Source: Pseudomonas_T sp032052615 (GTDB lineage: Bacteria > Pseudomonadota > Gammaproteobacteria > Pseudomonadales > Pseudomonadaceae). From it: 64,000 nt of DNA. A model generated the notes under the pieces. That model had not been told where the DNA came from and made no database searches. It saw only the letters and a program-made list of their open reading frames with translations. The position numbers and the translations under genes were made by a program. The stretch lies in contig DAMBWF010000003.1 in the NCBI GenBank assembly GCA_032052615.1, forward strand, positions 186,001-250,000, written 5' to 3'. Of the stretch, positions 1-8,759 are shown piece after piece. The stretch's first letter is position 1, and the number at the start of each line of letters is the position of its first letter.

Positions 1-1271
1 GCGGCCAGGCGGAACGCCTCGCTCAACTCGGGAGCGGCGTCGCCCGCCACCAGCACGCCGCCGTTGCCCTTATGGACGAAGCCGGCGCAGCGGCTGGCGA
101 TGTTCACCAGCTTGCCGACCAGGTCGGAATTGACCTTCTGCACGAAGTCGTCGAGGTTCAGGTCCAGGTCGTCCACTCCGCGCCCCAGCTTGGCCGCGTA
201 GTAGTAGCGCAGGTATTCCGGGTTGAGGTGGTCGAGGTAGGTGCGGGCCTTGATGAAGGTGCCGCGCGACTTGGACATCTTCTGCCCGTTCACCGTGAGG
301 TAGCCGTGCACGTGGATGCCGGTGGGCTTGCGGTAGCCGGCGCCTTCGAGCATCGCCGGCCAGAACAGCGCGTGGAAGTTGACGATGTCCTTGCCGATGA
401 AATGGTACAGCTCGGTCTGGGCGTCCTTGTTCCAGAAGGCGTCGAAGTCCAGGCCCGGGGTGCGTTCGCAGAGGTGCTTGAAGCTGGCCATGTAGCCGAT
501 GGGGGCGTCCAGCCAGACGTAGAAGTACTTGCCCGGCTCGTCCGGGATTTCGAAGCCGAAGTAGGGCGCGTCCCGGGAGATGTCCCATTCCTGCAGGCCG
601 GCATCGAGCCACTCGGCGATCTTGTTGGCCACCGCGTCCTGCAGGGTGCCGCTACGGGTCCAGTCCTGCAGCATGGCCTGGAAGTCCGGCAGCTTGAAGA
701 AGAAGTGCTTGGAGTCCCGCAGCACCGGGGTGGCCCCGGAAATGGCGGATTTCGGGTTCTTCAGCTCGGTCGGGGCGTAAGTGGCGCCGCACTTCTCGCA
801 GTTGTCGCCGTACTGGTCCTCGGCCGCGCATTTCGGGCAGGTGCCCTTGATGAAGCGGTCGGCGAGGAACATGCCCTTGTCCGGGTCGAAGTACTGGGTC
901 ACCGAACGCGTGGCGATGTGCCCGGCGTCCCGCAGCTTCAGATAGATCGCCGCTACCAGCTCGCGGTTCTCGGGGCAGTGGGTGGAGTGGAAGTTATCGA
1001 AGGCCACGCCGAAGTCGGCGAAGTCGGCGCTGTGCTCGGCCTGTACTCCGGCGATCAGTTGCTCGGGGGTGATGCCTTGCTTCTCGGCGCGCAGCATGAT
1101 CGCCGAGCCGTGGGCGTCGTCGGCGCAGACGTAGATGCACTGGTGCCCGCGCAGCTTCTGGAAGCGCACCCACATGTCGGTCTGGATGTACTCGAGCATG
1201 TGACCGAGGTGGATCGAACCGTTGGCATAGGGCAGGGCGCTGGTGACGAGAATCTGGCGGGTCTGGGACAT
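1..1271 (-). CDS. metG: Methionyl-tRNA synthetase (3' part beyond the window)
   Basis: MetG charges tRNA-Met with methionine in the cytoplasm. I read the minus strand from an ATG at 1271-1269 for about 423 residues, until the window edge cuts the gene, so the end of the anticodon-binding domain and any C-terminal dimerisation domain are missing. Visible class I motifs are HLGH (the HIGH box, residues 21-24) and KMSKS (about residues 331-335). A four-cysteine zinc knuckle of the CPKC...CEKC type lies near residues 145-161. The gene is divergent from apbC, a pairing usual in pseudomonads. The start is the first ATG before the conserved opening that leads to the HIGH box. Confidence 0.97.
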   Translation of the reverse strand, partial: MSQTRQILVTSALPYANGSIHLGHMLEYIQTDMWVRFQKLRGHQCIYVCADDAHGSAIMLRAEKQGITPEQLIAGVQAEHSADFADFGVAFDNFHSTHCPENRELVAAIYLKLRDAGHIATRSVTQYFDPDKGMFLADRFIKGTCPKCAAEDQYGDNCEKCGATYAPTELKNPKSAISGATPVLRDSKHFFFKLPDFQAMLQDWTRSGTLQDAVANKIAEWLDAGLQEWDISRDAPYFGFEIPDEPGKYFYVWLDAPIGYMASFKHLCERTPGLDFDAFWNKDAQTELYHFIGKDIVNFHALFWPAMLEGAGYRKPTGIHVHGYLTVNGQKMSKSRGTFIKARTYLDHLNPEYLRYYYAAKLGRGVDDLDLNLDDFVQKVNSDLVGKLVNIASRCAGFVHKGNGGVLVAGDAAPELSEAFRLA

Positions 1272-1393
1272 GGCGTTCGGCTGCACGGGATACGGAAGAA
1301 AGTCGGCCACTATAAAGGAAGCCGCGCGGCGCCGGCCACACGCCGGCGCGTAAATGGGCCGCACCCCGAAAGGTCGGCGCGGCGCCGCCGGCT

Positions 1394-1401
1394 GGTATGA
1401 T
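1394..1401 (+). promoter_or_regulatory. Candidate extended -10 promoter of apbC
   Basis: The sequence TGGTATGAT fits an extended -10 element (TGn followed by TATGAT) and lies about 37 bases before the apbC ATG, in the metG-apbC divergent region. I see no good -35 hexamer. Inference from sequence only. Confidence 0.35.
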
Positions 1402-1437
1402 GTCCGCCTGTTTCGCTCAGTCTTTCGGAGTTCCCCC

Positions 1438-2529
1438 ATGAGCACCCTGACCCGCGCCACCGTGGAAGCCGTTCTTCGCCGCTTCACCGATCCCCACCTC
1501 GACCAGGACCCGGTGAGCGCCGGCTGCGTGCGGGGGGTGGACATCCAGGGCGGCCGGGTGAGCGTCCGCCTCGAACTGGGCTACGCCGCCGGCCTGTTCA
1601 AGGGCGGCTGGGCCCAGACCCTGCAGATGGCCTTGGAGAACCTCGACGGCGTCGACGACGCCCGGGTCGACGTAACGTGCCGGATCGAGGCGCACAAGGC
1701 CCAGGACCAGGTGCCGGCCCTGGCCCACGTGAAGAACGTGATCGCCGTGGCCTCCGGCAAGGGTGGCGTCGGCAAGTCCACCACCGCCGCCAACCTGGCC
1801 CTGGCCCTGGCCCGGGAAGGCGCCCGCGTGGGCATGCTGGACGCCGATATCTATGGGCCCAGCCAAGGCATCATGTTCGGCCTCGCCGAGGGTACCCGGC
1901 CCCGGGTCCGCGACGAGAAATTCTTCGTGCCGGTGGAGGCCCACGGTGTGCAGGTGATGTCCATGGCCTTCCTCACCGACGACGACACCCCAGTGGTGTG
2001 GCGCGGGCCGATGGTCTCCGGCGCGTTGATCCAGTTGATCACCCAGACCGCCTGGGACGATCTGGACTACCTGGTGATCGACATGCCCCCGGGCACCGGC
2101 GATATCCACCTGACCCTGGCGCAGAAGGTGCCGGTCTCCGGCGCGGTGATCGTCACCACGCCCCAGGACCTGGCGCTACTGGACGCCCGCAAGGGGGTGG
2201 AAATGTTCCGCAAGGTGAACATTCCGGTGCTGGGTGTGGTGGAAAACATGTCGGTGCATATCTGCTCGAACTGCGGCCATGCCGAGCACCTGTTCGGCGA
2301 GGGCGGCGGCGAGAAGCTGGCCAGCCGCTACGGGGTCGACCTGCTGGCCTCGCTGCCCCTGTCCATGGCCATCCGCGAGCAGTCCGACGGCGGTCGGCCG
2401 ACCACCGTGGCGGACCCGGAGAGCCAGATCGCCATGCTGTACCAGTTTATGGCCCGCCGGGTTGGCGCGCGGATCGCCCAGGGCGGCCAGGGCACGCCGA
2501 TGCCGACCCTGGTGGTCAGCGACGACTGA
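1438..2529 (+). CDS. apbC: Mrp/ApbC-family iron-sulfur cluster carrier ATPase
   Basis: ApbC is a P-loop NTPase that binds and transfers Fe-S clusters to apoproteins in the cytosol. The 363-residue protein has an N-terminal DUF59-like segment (residues 1-90), then a deviant Walker A, GKGGVGKS (about residues 106-113), the MinD/Mrp switch segment with DMPPGTGD, and a CSNC cysteine pair near residue 280 that is expected to hold the bridging cluster. The ATG at 1438 gives the usual family N-terminus; the frame is open further upstream, but that stretch lies in the divergent promoter region. It is followed on the same strand by dcd after about 115 bases. Confidence 0.95.
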   Translation: MSTLTRATVEAVLRRFTDPHLDQDPVSAGCVRGVDIQGGRVSVRLELGYAAGLFKGGWAQTLQMALENLDGVDDARVDVTCRIEAHKAQDQVPALAHVKNVIAVASGKGGVGKSTTAANLALALAREGARVGMLDADIYGPSQGIMFGLAEGTRPRVRDEKFFVPVEAHGVQVMSMAFLTDDDTPVVWRGPMVSGALIQLITQTAWDDLDYLVIDMPPGTGDIHLTLAQKVPVSGAVIVTTPQDLALLDARKGVEMFRKVNIPVLGVVENMSVHICSNCGHAEHLFGEGGGEKLASRYGVDLLASLPLSMAIREQSDGGRPTTVADPESQIAMLYQFMARRVGARIAQGGQGTPMPTLVVSDD

Positions 2530-2644
2530 ACCGCGCGGCGGGCGGACGCGCCGGTCCGCCCGCCCGGCGTTCTTTGCCGGTCCCGGCGCATCCGGTAAGA
2601 TTCGCCCCCTCGACTTTCCAGCCGCTTCACTCAGGACGCCCGCG

Positions 2645-3211
2645 ATGAGCATCAAATCGGATACGTGGATTCGCCGCATGGCCCGGGAACAGGGCATGAT
2701 CGAGCCTTTCGTCGAGCGCCAGGTGCGCACCGAAGGCGCCGAGCGGCTGATCTCCTACGGCGTCTCCAGCTACGGCTACGATGTGCGCTGCGCCGACGAA
2801 TTCAAGGTCTTCACCAACATCCATTCCGCCACCGTGGACCCGAAGAACTTCGACGAGAAGAGCTTCGTCGACGTCAAGGGCCCGGTCTGCGTCATTCCGC
2901 CCAACTCCTTCGCCCTGGCGCGCACCGTGGAGTACTTCCGCATCCCGCGCAACGTGCTGACCATCTGCCTGGGCAAGAGCACTTACGCCCGTTGCGGGAT
3001 CATCGTCAACGTCACGCCGCTGGAACCGGAATGGGAAGGCCACGTGACCCTGGAGTTCTCCAACACCACCACGCTGCCGGCGAAGATCTACGCCAACGAG
3101 GGCGTGGCGCAGATGCTGTTCCTGGAGTCCGACGAGGCCTGCGAGGTGTCCTACAAGGACCGCGGCGGCAAGTACCAGGGGCAGACCGGCGTCACCCTGC
3201 CCAAGACGTAG
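2645..3211 (+). CDS. dcd: dCTP deaminase
   Basis: Dcd deaminates dCTP to dUTP and so supplies the main route to dTTP in gammaproteobacteria. The product is 188 residues, the normal length. It shows the family core: the YGYDVRCADEF segment, the SFALARTVEYFRIP segment, and the catalytic stretch VTPLEPEWEGHVTLEFSN, with the general-base glutamate in the EPEWEG-HVTLE region. The C-terminus ends with the KYQGQTGVTLPKT tail, which closes over the nucleotide. The ATG at 2645 starts the standard MSIKSDTWIRRMA opening. Confidence 0.97.
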   Translation: MSIKSDTWIRRMAREQGMIEPFVERQVRTEGAERLISYGVSSYGYDVRCADEFKVFTNIHSATVDPKNFDEKSFVDVKGPVCVIPPNSFALARTVEYFRIPRNVLTICLGKSTYARCGIIVNVTPLEPEWEGHVTLEFSNTTTLPAKIYANEGVAQMLFLESDEACEVSYKDRGGKYQGQTGVTLPKT

Positions 3212-3317
3212 GACATGGCTCCCGGGCCGACGAATAGCTTGAATTATTCCCGGGCTTCGGCGCTCTACCTTTCGTACCTAGTTGCCCGCACATGCTGGAG
3301 ACCTATTGGAGGAGCGC

Positions 3318-3554
3318 ATGATGAGCATCACAGGGATCGAGCAAAACCTACCGGGCACCGGCGTCGTTCAGATCGGCTTGATCGCCGGCGTGTTCCAGTC
3401 GGCCAACGATGCCGTGCTGGCGCCCGTCCAGGCCCAGACCTTTCCCGGCGAGCCGGGACGGGACGTGCCGATCGAACCGGGCGTGCCGGACCAGCCCCTG
3501 GAGCCTGGCCTGCCCACCGAGCCGGACCAGCCCCCGCCGGCCCCGGTGGTGTGA
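3318..3554 (+). CDS. Small protein of unknown function with Pro/Glu-rich tail
   Basis: A strong ribosome binding site (TTGGAGGAG, ending about four bases before the start) precedes the ATG at 3318, with a second ATG directly after it. The predicted product is 78 residues. The first half is mildly hydrophobic (VVQIGLIAGVF). The second half is an acidic, proline-rich tail with repeated EPG and DQP units (EPGVPDQPLEPGLPTEPDQP). I see no signal peptide or known domain. The frame stays open upstream to 3282, but the Shine-Dalgarno decides for 3318. It may be co-transcribed with the next small gene. Function unknown. Confidence 0.55.
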   Translation: MMSITGIEQNLPGTGVVQIGLIAGVFQSANDAVLAPVQAQTFPGEPGRDVPIEPGVPDQPLEPGLPTEPDQPPPAPVV

Positions 3555-3614
3555 CCCTGGAGCGGGCCGCCGCGCTCGCTTCTCAGTCGTTCATTCGTAG
3601 CCTAAGGACCGTCC

Positions 3615-3848
3615 ATGAGCCTATGGAAAATCGTGTATAGCCAGGACAACAACACCCATGTCCTGGACGTGGACCTGCCGGGAAAGCCGGACATGCCGGC
3701 CGCCGCCGAGCTGGTCCTCAAGTCCGTGCTGAAGAAGGGGGAACTGGGCGAGGTGAAGCTCACCGACGTGCCGGTTGACCATCCCGAGCCCGCCATCGCC
3801 CGCCTGGAAAAGCACGCCATCGTCATCACCGGTATCACCCAGGGCTGA
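3615..3848 (+). CDS. Small conserved-looking protein of unknown function
   Basis: A 77-residue soluble protein, MSLWKIVYSQDNNTHVLDVD..., preceded by AAGGA about eight bases before the ATG. It has no cysteines, no signal peptide and no membrane segment. The alternating hydrophobic pattern suggests a small alpha/beta fold. It lies about 60 bases after the Pro-rich small gene and is followed at once by a strong intrinsic terminator, so the two small genes probably end a transcription unit. I do not recognise the family. Confidence 0.6.
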   Translation: MSLWKIVYSQDNNTHVLDVDLPGKPDMPAAAELVLKSVLKKGELGEVKLTDVPVDHPEPAIARLEKHAIVITGITQG

Positions 3849-3876
3849 ACGCCCGCCCCGATCCGCCGCCACCCCA

Positions 3877-3908
3877 GGCCGTTCCGTTCAGGAACGGCCT
3901 TCGTTTTT
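3877..3908 (+). terminator. Rho-independent terminator after the small gene pair
   Basis: A perfect 9-bp stem (GGCCGTTCC / GGAACGGCC) with a five-base loop is followed by TTCGTTTTT. It lies about 30 bases after the stop at 3848 and overlaps the last codons of the convergent pdeM. Confidence 0.85.
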
Positions 3909-4595
3909 CTGCCTGCCTTCTTTCGCGCCGAGCGCGCGTCCCGGGACCGGCCACACGCCGCCATCGCCGACCACGTAGAGCCGCCGTCCCGCCCGCGCGT
4001 CCATGGCGAAGCCTCCGGTGAACTGGCCGAACGCCGGCAGCAGACCGACCGCTTCGTCCAGGCAGAAACATGGCAGGCGCAGGCGCTGGCGTCCCCGGCC
4101 GCCGAGGTGGAACACCGGGTGCACGTGGCCCGCCAGCACATAGTGGCCGGGACAGGGCGTGGGTTCGTGCTGCAGGGCGAAGGGGCCGAGCCGCAGGGGC
4201 TCGGCCACGGTTTCGATGGCCAGCTCGGCGGGCGGGTCGCCGGCCCGCCGGTCGTGATTGCCGCGCACCAGGGTGAGGCGCAGGTTGGGATGTCCGGCGC
4301 GCCACTCGGCCAGGGCCGCGAGGGTGGCGGGCGCGCGGGATTCCCGGGCGTGAAGGAAATCGCCGAGGAAGATCAACCAGTCGCAGTCATGGGCTTGGAG
4401 CAACCGATCCAGTCGCCGGAGGTTGGCGGCCGTGGTGCCGTGGGGCACCGGCTGGCCGAGGCGCCGGTAGGCGGCCGCCTTGCCGAAATGCACGTCGGCG
4501 ATCAACAGGGCGCGGCGAGCCGGCCAGTAGACGGCCTTGTCCGCCAGCAGCCAGAGGGTTTCCCCGGCCAGGTCAAGCGCCACGCGAGCGTTCAA
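3888..4595 (-). CDS. pdeM: Ligase-associated metallophosphoesterase PdeM
   Basis: A calcineurin-like phosphoesterase of the family that travels with ligase-associated DNA repair operons, where it is annotated as a DNA damage response endonuclease. The metal-binding signature is complete: DVHFGK, GDFLHAR, GNHD and GHVHP in order. About 235 residues. The likely start is TTG at 4595-4593, which overlaps the helicase stop as TTGA; a GTG four codons in is the alternative. It is the last gene of the four-gene operon. The C-terminus runs into the hairpin of the convergent terminator. Its substrate in the cell is not shown by the sequence. Confidence 0.88.
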   Translation of the reverse strand: MNARVALDLAGETLWLLADKAVYWPARRALLIADVHFGKAAAYRRLGQPVPHGTTAANLRRLDRLLQAHDCDWLIFLGDFLHARESRAPATLAALAEWRAGHPNLRLTLVRGNHDRRAGDPPAELAIETVAEPLRLGPFALQHEPTPCPGHYVLAGHVHPVFHLGGRGRQRLRLPCFCLDEAVGLLPAFGQFTGGFAMDARAGRRLYVVGDGGVWPVPGRALGAKEGRQKNEGRS

Positions 4596-7108
4596 CCCCG
4601 CGCTCCCAGCGGCCGCGCCGGAGTTTCCTGCCATTCGGGTCCCGCCGCCCGTTCCAGGTCCCGCACCATGCGGGCGATGCGGTCGGCGAGCTTCTCCGAA
4701 CTGAGGCTTTCCCGGAAACGCTCCACCAGCAGCGGGAAGCCCAGGGGAGTCGGCCGCTTGATGGCTTGCACCCGCAGGCGGCGCTCGCCCATCCGCCGCA
4801 AGGTCTGCTCCAGGCGACCCACCTCCAGTTCCTGGCGCAGTACCTCCCGTTGTGCCTGGTCGAGCAGCAGGTTCCGCGGGTCGTACTGGCGGAACACGTC
4901 GAAGAACAAGCCGCTGGACGCCTGCAACTGGCGCGCGCTCTTGCCGGCGCCGGGGAAACCGCCGAAAACCAGCCCGGCGATCCGGGCGATCTCGCGGAAA
5001 CGCCGCCGCGCCAGCTCGCCGGCATTGAGGCTGGCCAGCACGTCGTGGAGCAAGTCCCCCGGCTCGAACAGCGTCGGCGTCAGGTGGTGGTCCCAGTCCA
5101 CCTCGGTGGCCGATAGCAGCTCGAAGCCGTAGTCGTTGACCGCGATGGAGAAGGTCAACGGCTGGCGCTGGGCGAGGCGCCAGGCGAACAGGCTGGCCAG
5201 GCCCAGGTGCACATGGCGGCCGGCGTAGGGGTAGAGAAACAGGTGCCAGCCTTCCCGGGACTTCAGCACCTCGGCCAGCAGGGTGTCCTCGGTCGGCAGC
5301 GCCGACCAGGCCTGCTGTACCTCCAGCAACGGCCGGACCAGACGCATCTCCGGGCTGGCGTAGACACCCCGGGCGGCGGCTCCCAGCTCGGCCACCACGG
5401 CGTCCGCCAGTTCGCTGGAGAGGGGCATGCGGCCCCCGTTCCAGCGAGGCACCGCCGCCTTGCGGGCGGTGGCGCGGCGCACGTAGGCGGTCATGTTCTC
5501 CACCCGCACCAGTTCCAGGGTGCGCCCGGCGAAGAGGAAGCAGTCCCCGGGCCGCAGGCGGGCGAGGAAGCCTTCCTCGATGCTGCCCAGGGCCCCGCCG
5601 GCGCCGCCCTTGGTCCAGTACTTCACGACCAGGCTGGCGTCGCTGACGATGGTGCCGATGCCCAGGCGGTGGCGTCGCGCCAGGCGCGCGTCGGGCACTC
5701 GCCAGCGGCCATCGGCGTCCGGTTCGACCCGGCGGTAGTCGGGGTAGGCGGTGAGGGAATGGCCGCCGTGACGGACGAAGGCCAGGGCCCAGGCCCATTC
5801 CTCGTCGCACAGGTCCCGGTAGGACCAAGTCTCGCGAACCTCGGCGAGGAGCTCGTCGGGGCGGAAGCCACCCCCCAGGGCAATGCTGACCAGATGTTGC
5901 ACCAGCACGTCCAGGGGCTTGTCCGGCGCTTCCCGGGCCTCGATGCGCCGGGCCGCCACCGCGTCCTGGGCGGCGGCCGCCTCGATCACCTCCAGGCTAT
6001 GGGTCGGCACCAGGGTCACCCGCGAGGGGCGGCCCGGCGCGTGGCCAGAGCGGCCGGCGCGCTGCATCAGCCGGGCGACGCCCTTGGGCGAGCCGATCTG
6101 CAATACCCGCTCCACCGGCAGGAAGTCCACTCCCAGGTCGAGGCTGGAGGTGCAGACCACTGCCTTCAGCCGGCCGTCCTTGAGGCTGGCCTCCACCCAG
6201 TCGCGAACCTCTCGGGCGAGGGAGCCATGATGCAAGGCGATCAGCCCGGCCCAGTCGGGCCGTGCCTCGAGGATCGCCTGGTACCAGATTTCCGCCTGGG
6301 AGCGAGTGTTGGTGAAGACCAGGGCGGTGGCGCTGGCCGCCAGTTCCGTCACCACTTGAGGCAGCATGCGCAGGCCCAGGTGGCCGGCCCAGGGGAAGCG
6401 CTCCAGGGAGGCGGGCAACAAGGTATCCATCACCAGGGTCTTGGGCGCTCGGCCTTGTATCAGCCGGCCGCCGCCCTGGGGCAAGAGCACCTCCAGGGCG
6501 TGGGGCTGGTTGCCCAGGGTGGCGGACAGCCCCCAGACGATCAGCTTCGGGTTCCAGCGTCGCAACCGCGCCAGGGCCAATTGCAGTTGCACGCCGCGCT
6601 TGTTGCCCAGCAATTCGTGCCACTCATCCACCACCAGCATGCGCAGGGAGGCGAACGCCTCCCGGGCGTCTTCCCGGGTCAGCAGCAGGGTCAGGCTTTC
6701 CGGCGTGGTGATCAGCGCGCTGGGCAGGCGCCGGGCCTGGCGAGCGCGCTCGGCGCCGCCGGTGTCGCCGGTGCGCAGGCCAACCGTCCAGGGAATCTGC
6801 AGCTCCGCCAGGGGCGCTTCCAGGGCCTTGGCGGTGTCGGCCGCCAGGGCGCGCATGGGGGTGATCCACAGCACGCTCAGGGGCGCGGCGGCGGGCTTGC
6901 GGCTGCGGGGCCTGCCGGTGGCGGCGAGGGCTGGCGTCGGGCGGGCGAAGCGGTTCAAGGCGGCGAACCACACCGCGTAGGTCTTGCCGGCGCCGGTGGT
7001 GGCGTGCAGCAGGCCGGACTCGCCCCGGGCGGTGGCGGCCCAGACGCTCTTCTGAAAGGCGAACGGGGTCCAGCCTCGGCGTTCGAACCACGTGGAACCC
7101 AGGCTCAT
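4592..7108 (-). CDS. Ligase-associated DExH-box DNA helicase (Lhr-like)
   Basis: A superfamily 2 helicase of about 838 residues, of the kind annotated as ligase-associated DNA damage response DEXH box helicase and related to Lhr. Visible motifs, N- to C-terminal: Walker A TGAGKT (about residues 40-45), the motif III-like SATLG, motif II in the form DEWH (VVDEWHELLG), and motif VI QRAGRSGH, followed by a long Lhr-type winged-helix and beta-barrel region. The ATG at 7108 is chosen; a GTG two codons earlier (7114) is possible. It begins 11 bases after the ligase stop and is coupled to pdeM downstream. The neighbours point to double-strand break or damage repair. Confidence 0.93.
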   Translation of the reverse strand: MSLGSTWFERRGWTPFAFQKSVWAATARGESGLLHATTGAGKTYAVWFAALNRFARPTPALAATGRPRSRKPAAAPLSVLWITPMRALAADTAKALEAPLAELQIPWTVGLRTGDTGGAERARQARRLPSALITTPESLTLLLTREDAREAFASLRMLVVDEWHELLGNKRGVQLQLALARLRRWNPKLIVWGLSATLGNQPHALEVLLPQGGGRLIQGRAPKTLVMDTLLPASLERFPWAGHLGLRMLPQVVTELAASATALVFTNTRSQAEIWYQAILEARPDWAGLIALHHGSLAREVRDWVEASLKDGRLKAVVCTSSLDLGVDFLPVERVLQIGSPKGVARLMQRAGRSGHAPGRPSRVTLVPTHSLEVIEAAAAQDAVAARRIEAREAPDKPLDVLVQHLVSIALGGGFRPDELLAEVRETWSYRDLCDEEWAWALAFVRHGGHSLTAYPDYRRVEPDADGRWRVPDARLARRHRLGIGTIVSDASLVVKYWTKGGAGGALGSIEEGFLARLRPGDCFLFAGRTLELVRVENMTAYVRRATARKAAVPRWNGGRMPLSSELADAVVAELGAAARGVYASPEMRLVRPLLEVQQAWSALPTEDTLLAEVLKSREGWHLFLYPYAGRHVHLGLASLFAWRLAQRQPLTFSIAVNDYGFELLSATEVDWDHHLTPTLFEPGDLLHDVLASLNAGELARRRFREIARIAGLVFGGFPGAGKSARQLQASSGLFFDVFRQYDPRNLLLDQAQREVLRQELEVGRLEQTLRRMGERRLRVQAIKRPTPLGFPLLVERFRESLSSEKLADRIARMVRDLERAAGPEWQETPARPLGARG

Positions 7109-7118
7109 CGGCACCCGC

Positions 7119-8759
7119 TCACCGCAGCAGGTCCTGCAGGGTCGCCAGGGTGTCGGCCTCTTCCACCGGCTTGTCGTGGCGCCAGCGCAGCATGCGCGGG
7201 AAGCGCACGGCGACGCCGCTCTTGTGGCGCTTGGAGAGGGCGATACCCTCGAAGCCCAGCTCGAATACCAGGGTTGGCGTGACGCTGCGCACCGGGCCGA
7301 ATTTTTCCACGGTGGTCTTGCGGATGATCGCGTCCACCTGGCGCATTTCCTCGTCGGTCAGCCCCGAATAGGCCTTGGCGAAAGGCACCAGGGTGCGTTC
7401 CGAGGCGCCGGGCTCGGCGTCCCACACGGCGAAGGTGAAATCGGTGTACAGGCTTGCCCGCCGGCCATGGCCGCGCTGGGCATAGATCAGCACGGCGTCG
7501 ACGCTGAACGGGTCGATTTTCCATTTCCACCAGATACCCATGTCCTTGGTGCGACCCACGCCGTACAGCGCGTCCCGGGCCTTGAGCATCATCCCTTCCA
7601 CCCCCAACGCGCGGGACGCCTCGCGCTGGGTGGCGAGGTCCTGCCAGTCGCGGCCGATAAGGGTGGGCGAGGCTTGCAGGAGGGGCTGGGCGCATTGGGT
7701 CAGCAGGCGCTCCAGGGCCGCTCGGCGCAGGTGCAGGGGTCGGCTGCGCCAGTCCTCGCCCTCCCATTCCAGCAGGTCGTAGGCCAGCACTCGCACCGGC
7801 ACGTCCTCCAGCAGCTTGCGGCTCAGGGTCTTGCGGCCGATGCGTTGCTGCAACAGGGCGAAGGGCTGCACCTTGTCGTCCTTCCACACCACCAGCTCGC
7901 CGTCGATCACCGTGCCGTCGGGGACGTGGTCGGCCAAGCCATGCAGTTCGGGAAAGCGCTCGGTGACCAGTTCCTCGCCCCGGGACCAGATCCACAGGGC
8001 GCCGTCGCGCTTCACCAACTGGGCGCGGATGCCGTCCCACTTCCATTCCACCAGCCAATTCTCCACCGGCCCCAGCAGCGCCTCGAACTGCTCGTGGGGT
8101 GCTTGCAGGGCGTGGGCGAGGAAGAAGGGGTAGGGCTGGCCGCCGCGCTCGGCGTGCTCGCGGTCGGATTCCTCGGCGACCAGCCGGCGATAGCCCTCGG
8201 CGCTGGGCCGGTGGGAGAGATCGGTGTAGCCCACCAGGCGCTGGGCCACCCGTTTCGAATCGAGCCCGGCCAGGCCGGCCAGGGCGCGGGTCACCAGCAG
8301 CTTGGAGACCCCCACGCGGAAGGCCCCGGTGATCAGCTTGATGCAGACCATCAAGCTCTGCCGGTCGAGCCGGCTCCACAGCGCCGGCAGGCGCGCGGCG
8401 AGTTCCTCCGGCGGCAGGCCACGCAGCGGCAACAGGTACTGTTCGACCCACACGGCCAAGCCCTCGTCGGAGTCGTGGCGGCTTTCCGGCAGCAGCAGGG
8501 CGATGGTCTCGGCCAAGTCGCCCACCGCCTGGTAGCTTTCCTCGAACAGCCACTCGGGCAGGTCGGCGGCGGCCATCGCCTGTTCCCGCAGCAACCGGGT
8601 CGGCACCAGTTGCCGGGGCCGCCCACCGGCGAGGAAGTACACCGCCCAGGCGGCATCCTCGGCGCGGGCGTCGCGGAAGTAGTCTTGCAGGGCCTCTAGC
8701 TTGGCGTTGCTCGAGGTGGTGGCGTCGAGGCGCCCGTAGAGGTCGGCGAAGGCCTTCAT
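7119..8759 (-). CDS. ATP-dependent DNA ligase of the ligase-associated repair operon
   Basis: A 546-residue ATP-dependent DNA ligase that seals nicks through an enzyme-adenylate. The adenylated lysine is in the motif EWKWDGIR (about residue 240). Further nucleotidyltransferase motifs follow: VIDGELVVW (motif III), VEGMMLKARDALY (motif IV) and WWKWK (motif V). The first 200 residues are the alpha-helical DNA-binding domain, and the C-terminal part is the OB-fold. Bacteria replicate with the NAD-dependent LigA, so this is an accessory repair ligase. Its ATG overlaps the exonuclease stop as ATGA. It lacks the LigD polymerase and phosphoesterase domains. Confidence 0.95.
   Translation of the reverse strand: MKAFADLYGRLDATTSSNAKLEALQDYFRDARAEDAAWAVYFLAGGRPRQLVPTRLLREQAMAAADLPEWLFEESYQAVGDLAETIALLLPESRHDSDEGLAVWVEQYLLPLRGLPPEELAARLPALWSRLDRQSLMVCIKLITGAFRVGVSKLLVTRALAGLAGLDSKRVAQRLVGYTDLSHRPSAEGYRRLVAEESDREHAERGGQPYPFFLAHALQAPHEQFEALLGPVENWLVEWKWDGIRAQLVKRDGALWIWSRGEELVTERFPELHGLADHVPDGTVIDGELVVWKDDKVQPFALLQQRIGRKTLSRKLLEDVPVRVLAYDLLEWEGEDWRSRPLHLRRAALERLLTQCAQPLLQASPTLIGRDWQDLATQREASRALGVEGMMLKARDALYGVGRTKDMGIWWKWKIDPFSVDAVLIYAQRGHGRRASLYTDFTFAVWDAEPGASERTLVPFAKAYSGLTDEEMRQVDAIIRKTTVEKFGPVRSVTPTLVFELGFEGIALSKRHKSGVAVRFPRMLRWRHDKPVEEADTLATLQDLLR

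Noticed and set aside
72..1400. 442-codon plus-strand frame opposite metG
   Set aside because: It is the complement of metG, whose catalytic motifs are complete; the plus-strand translation has no family features.
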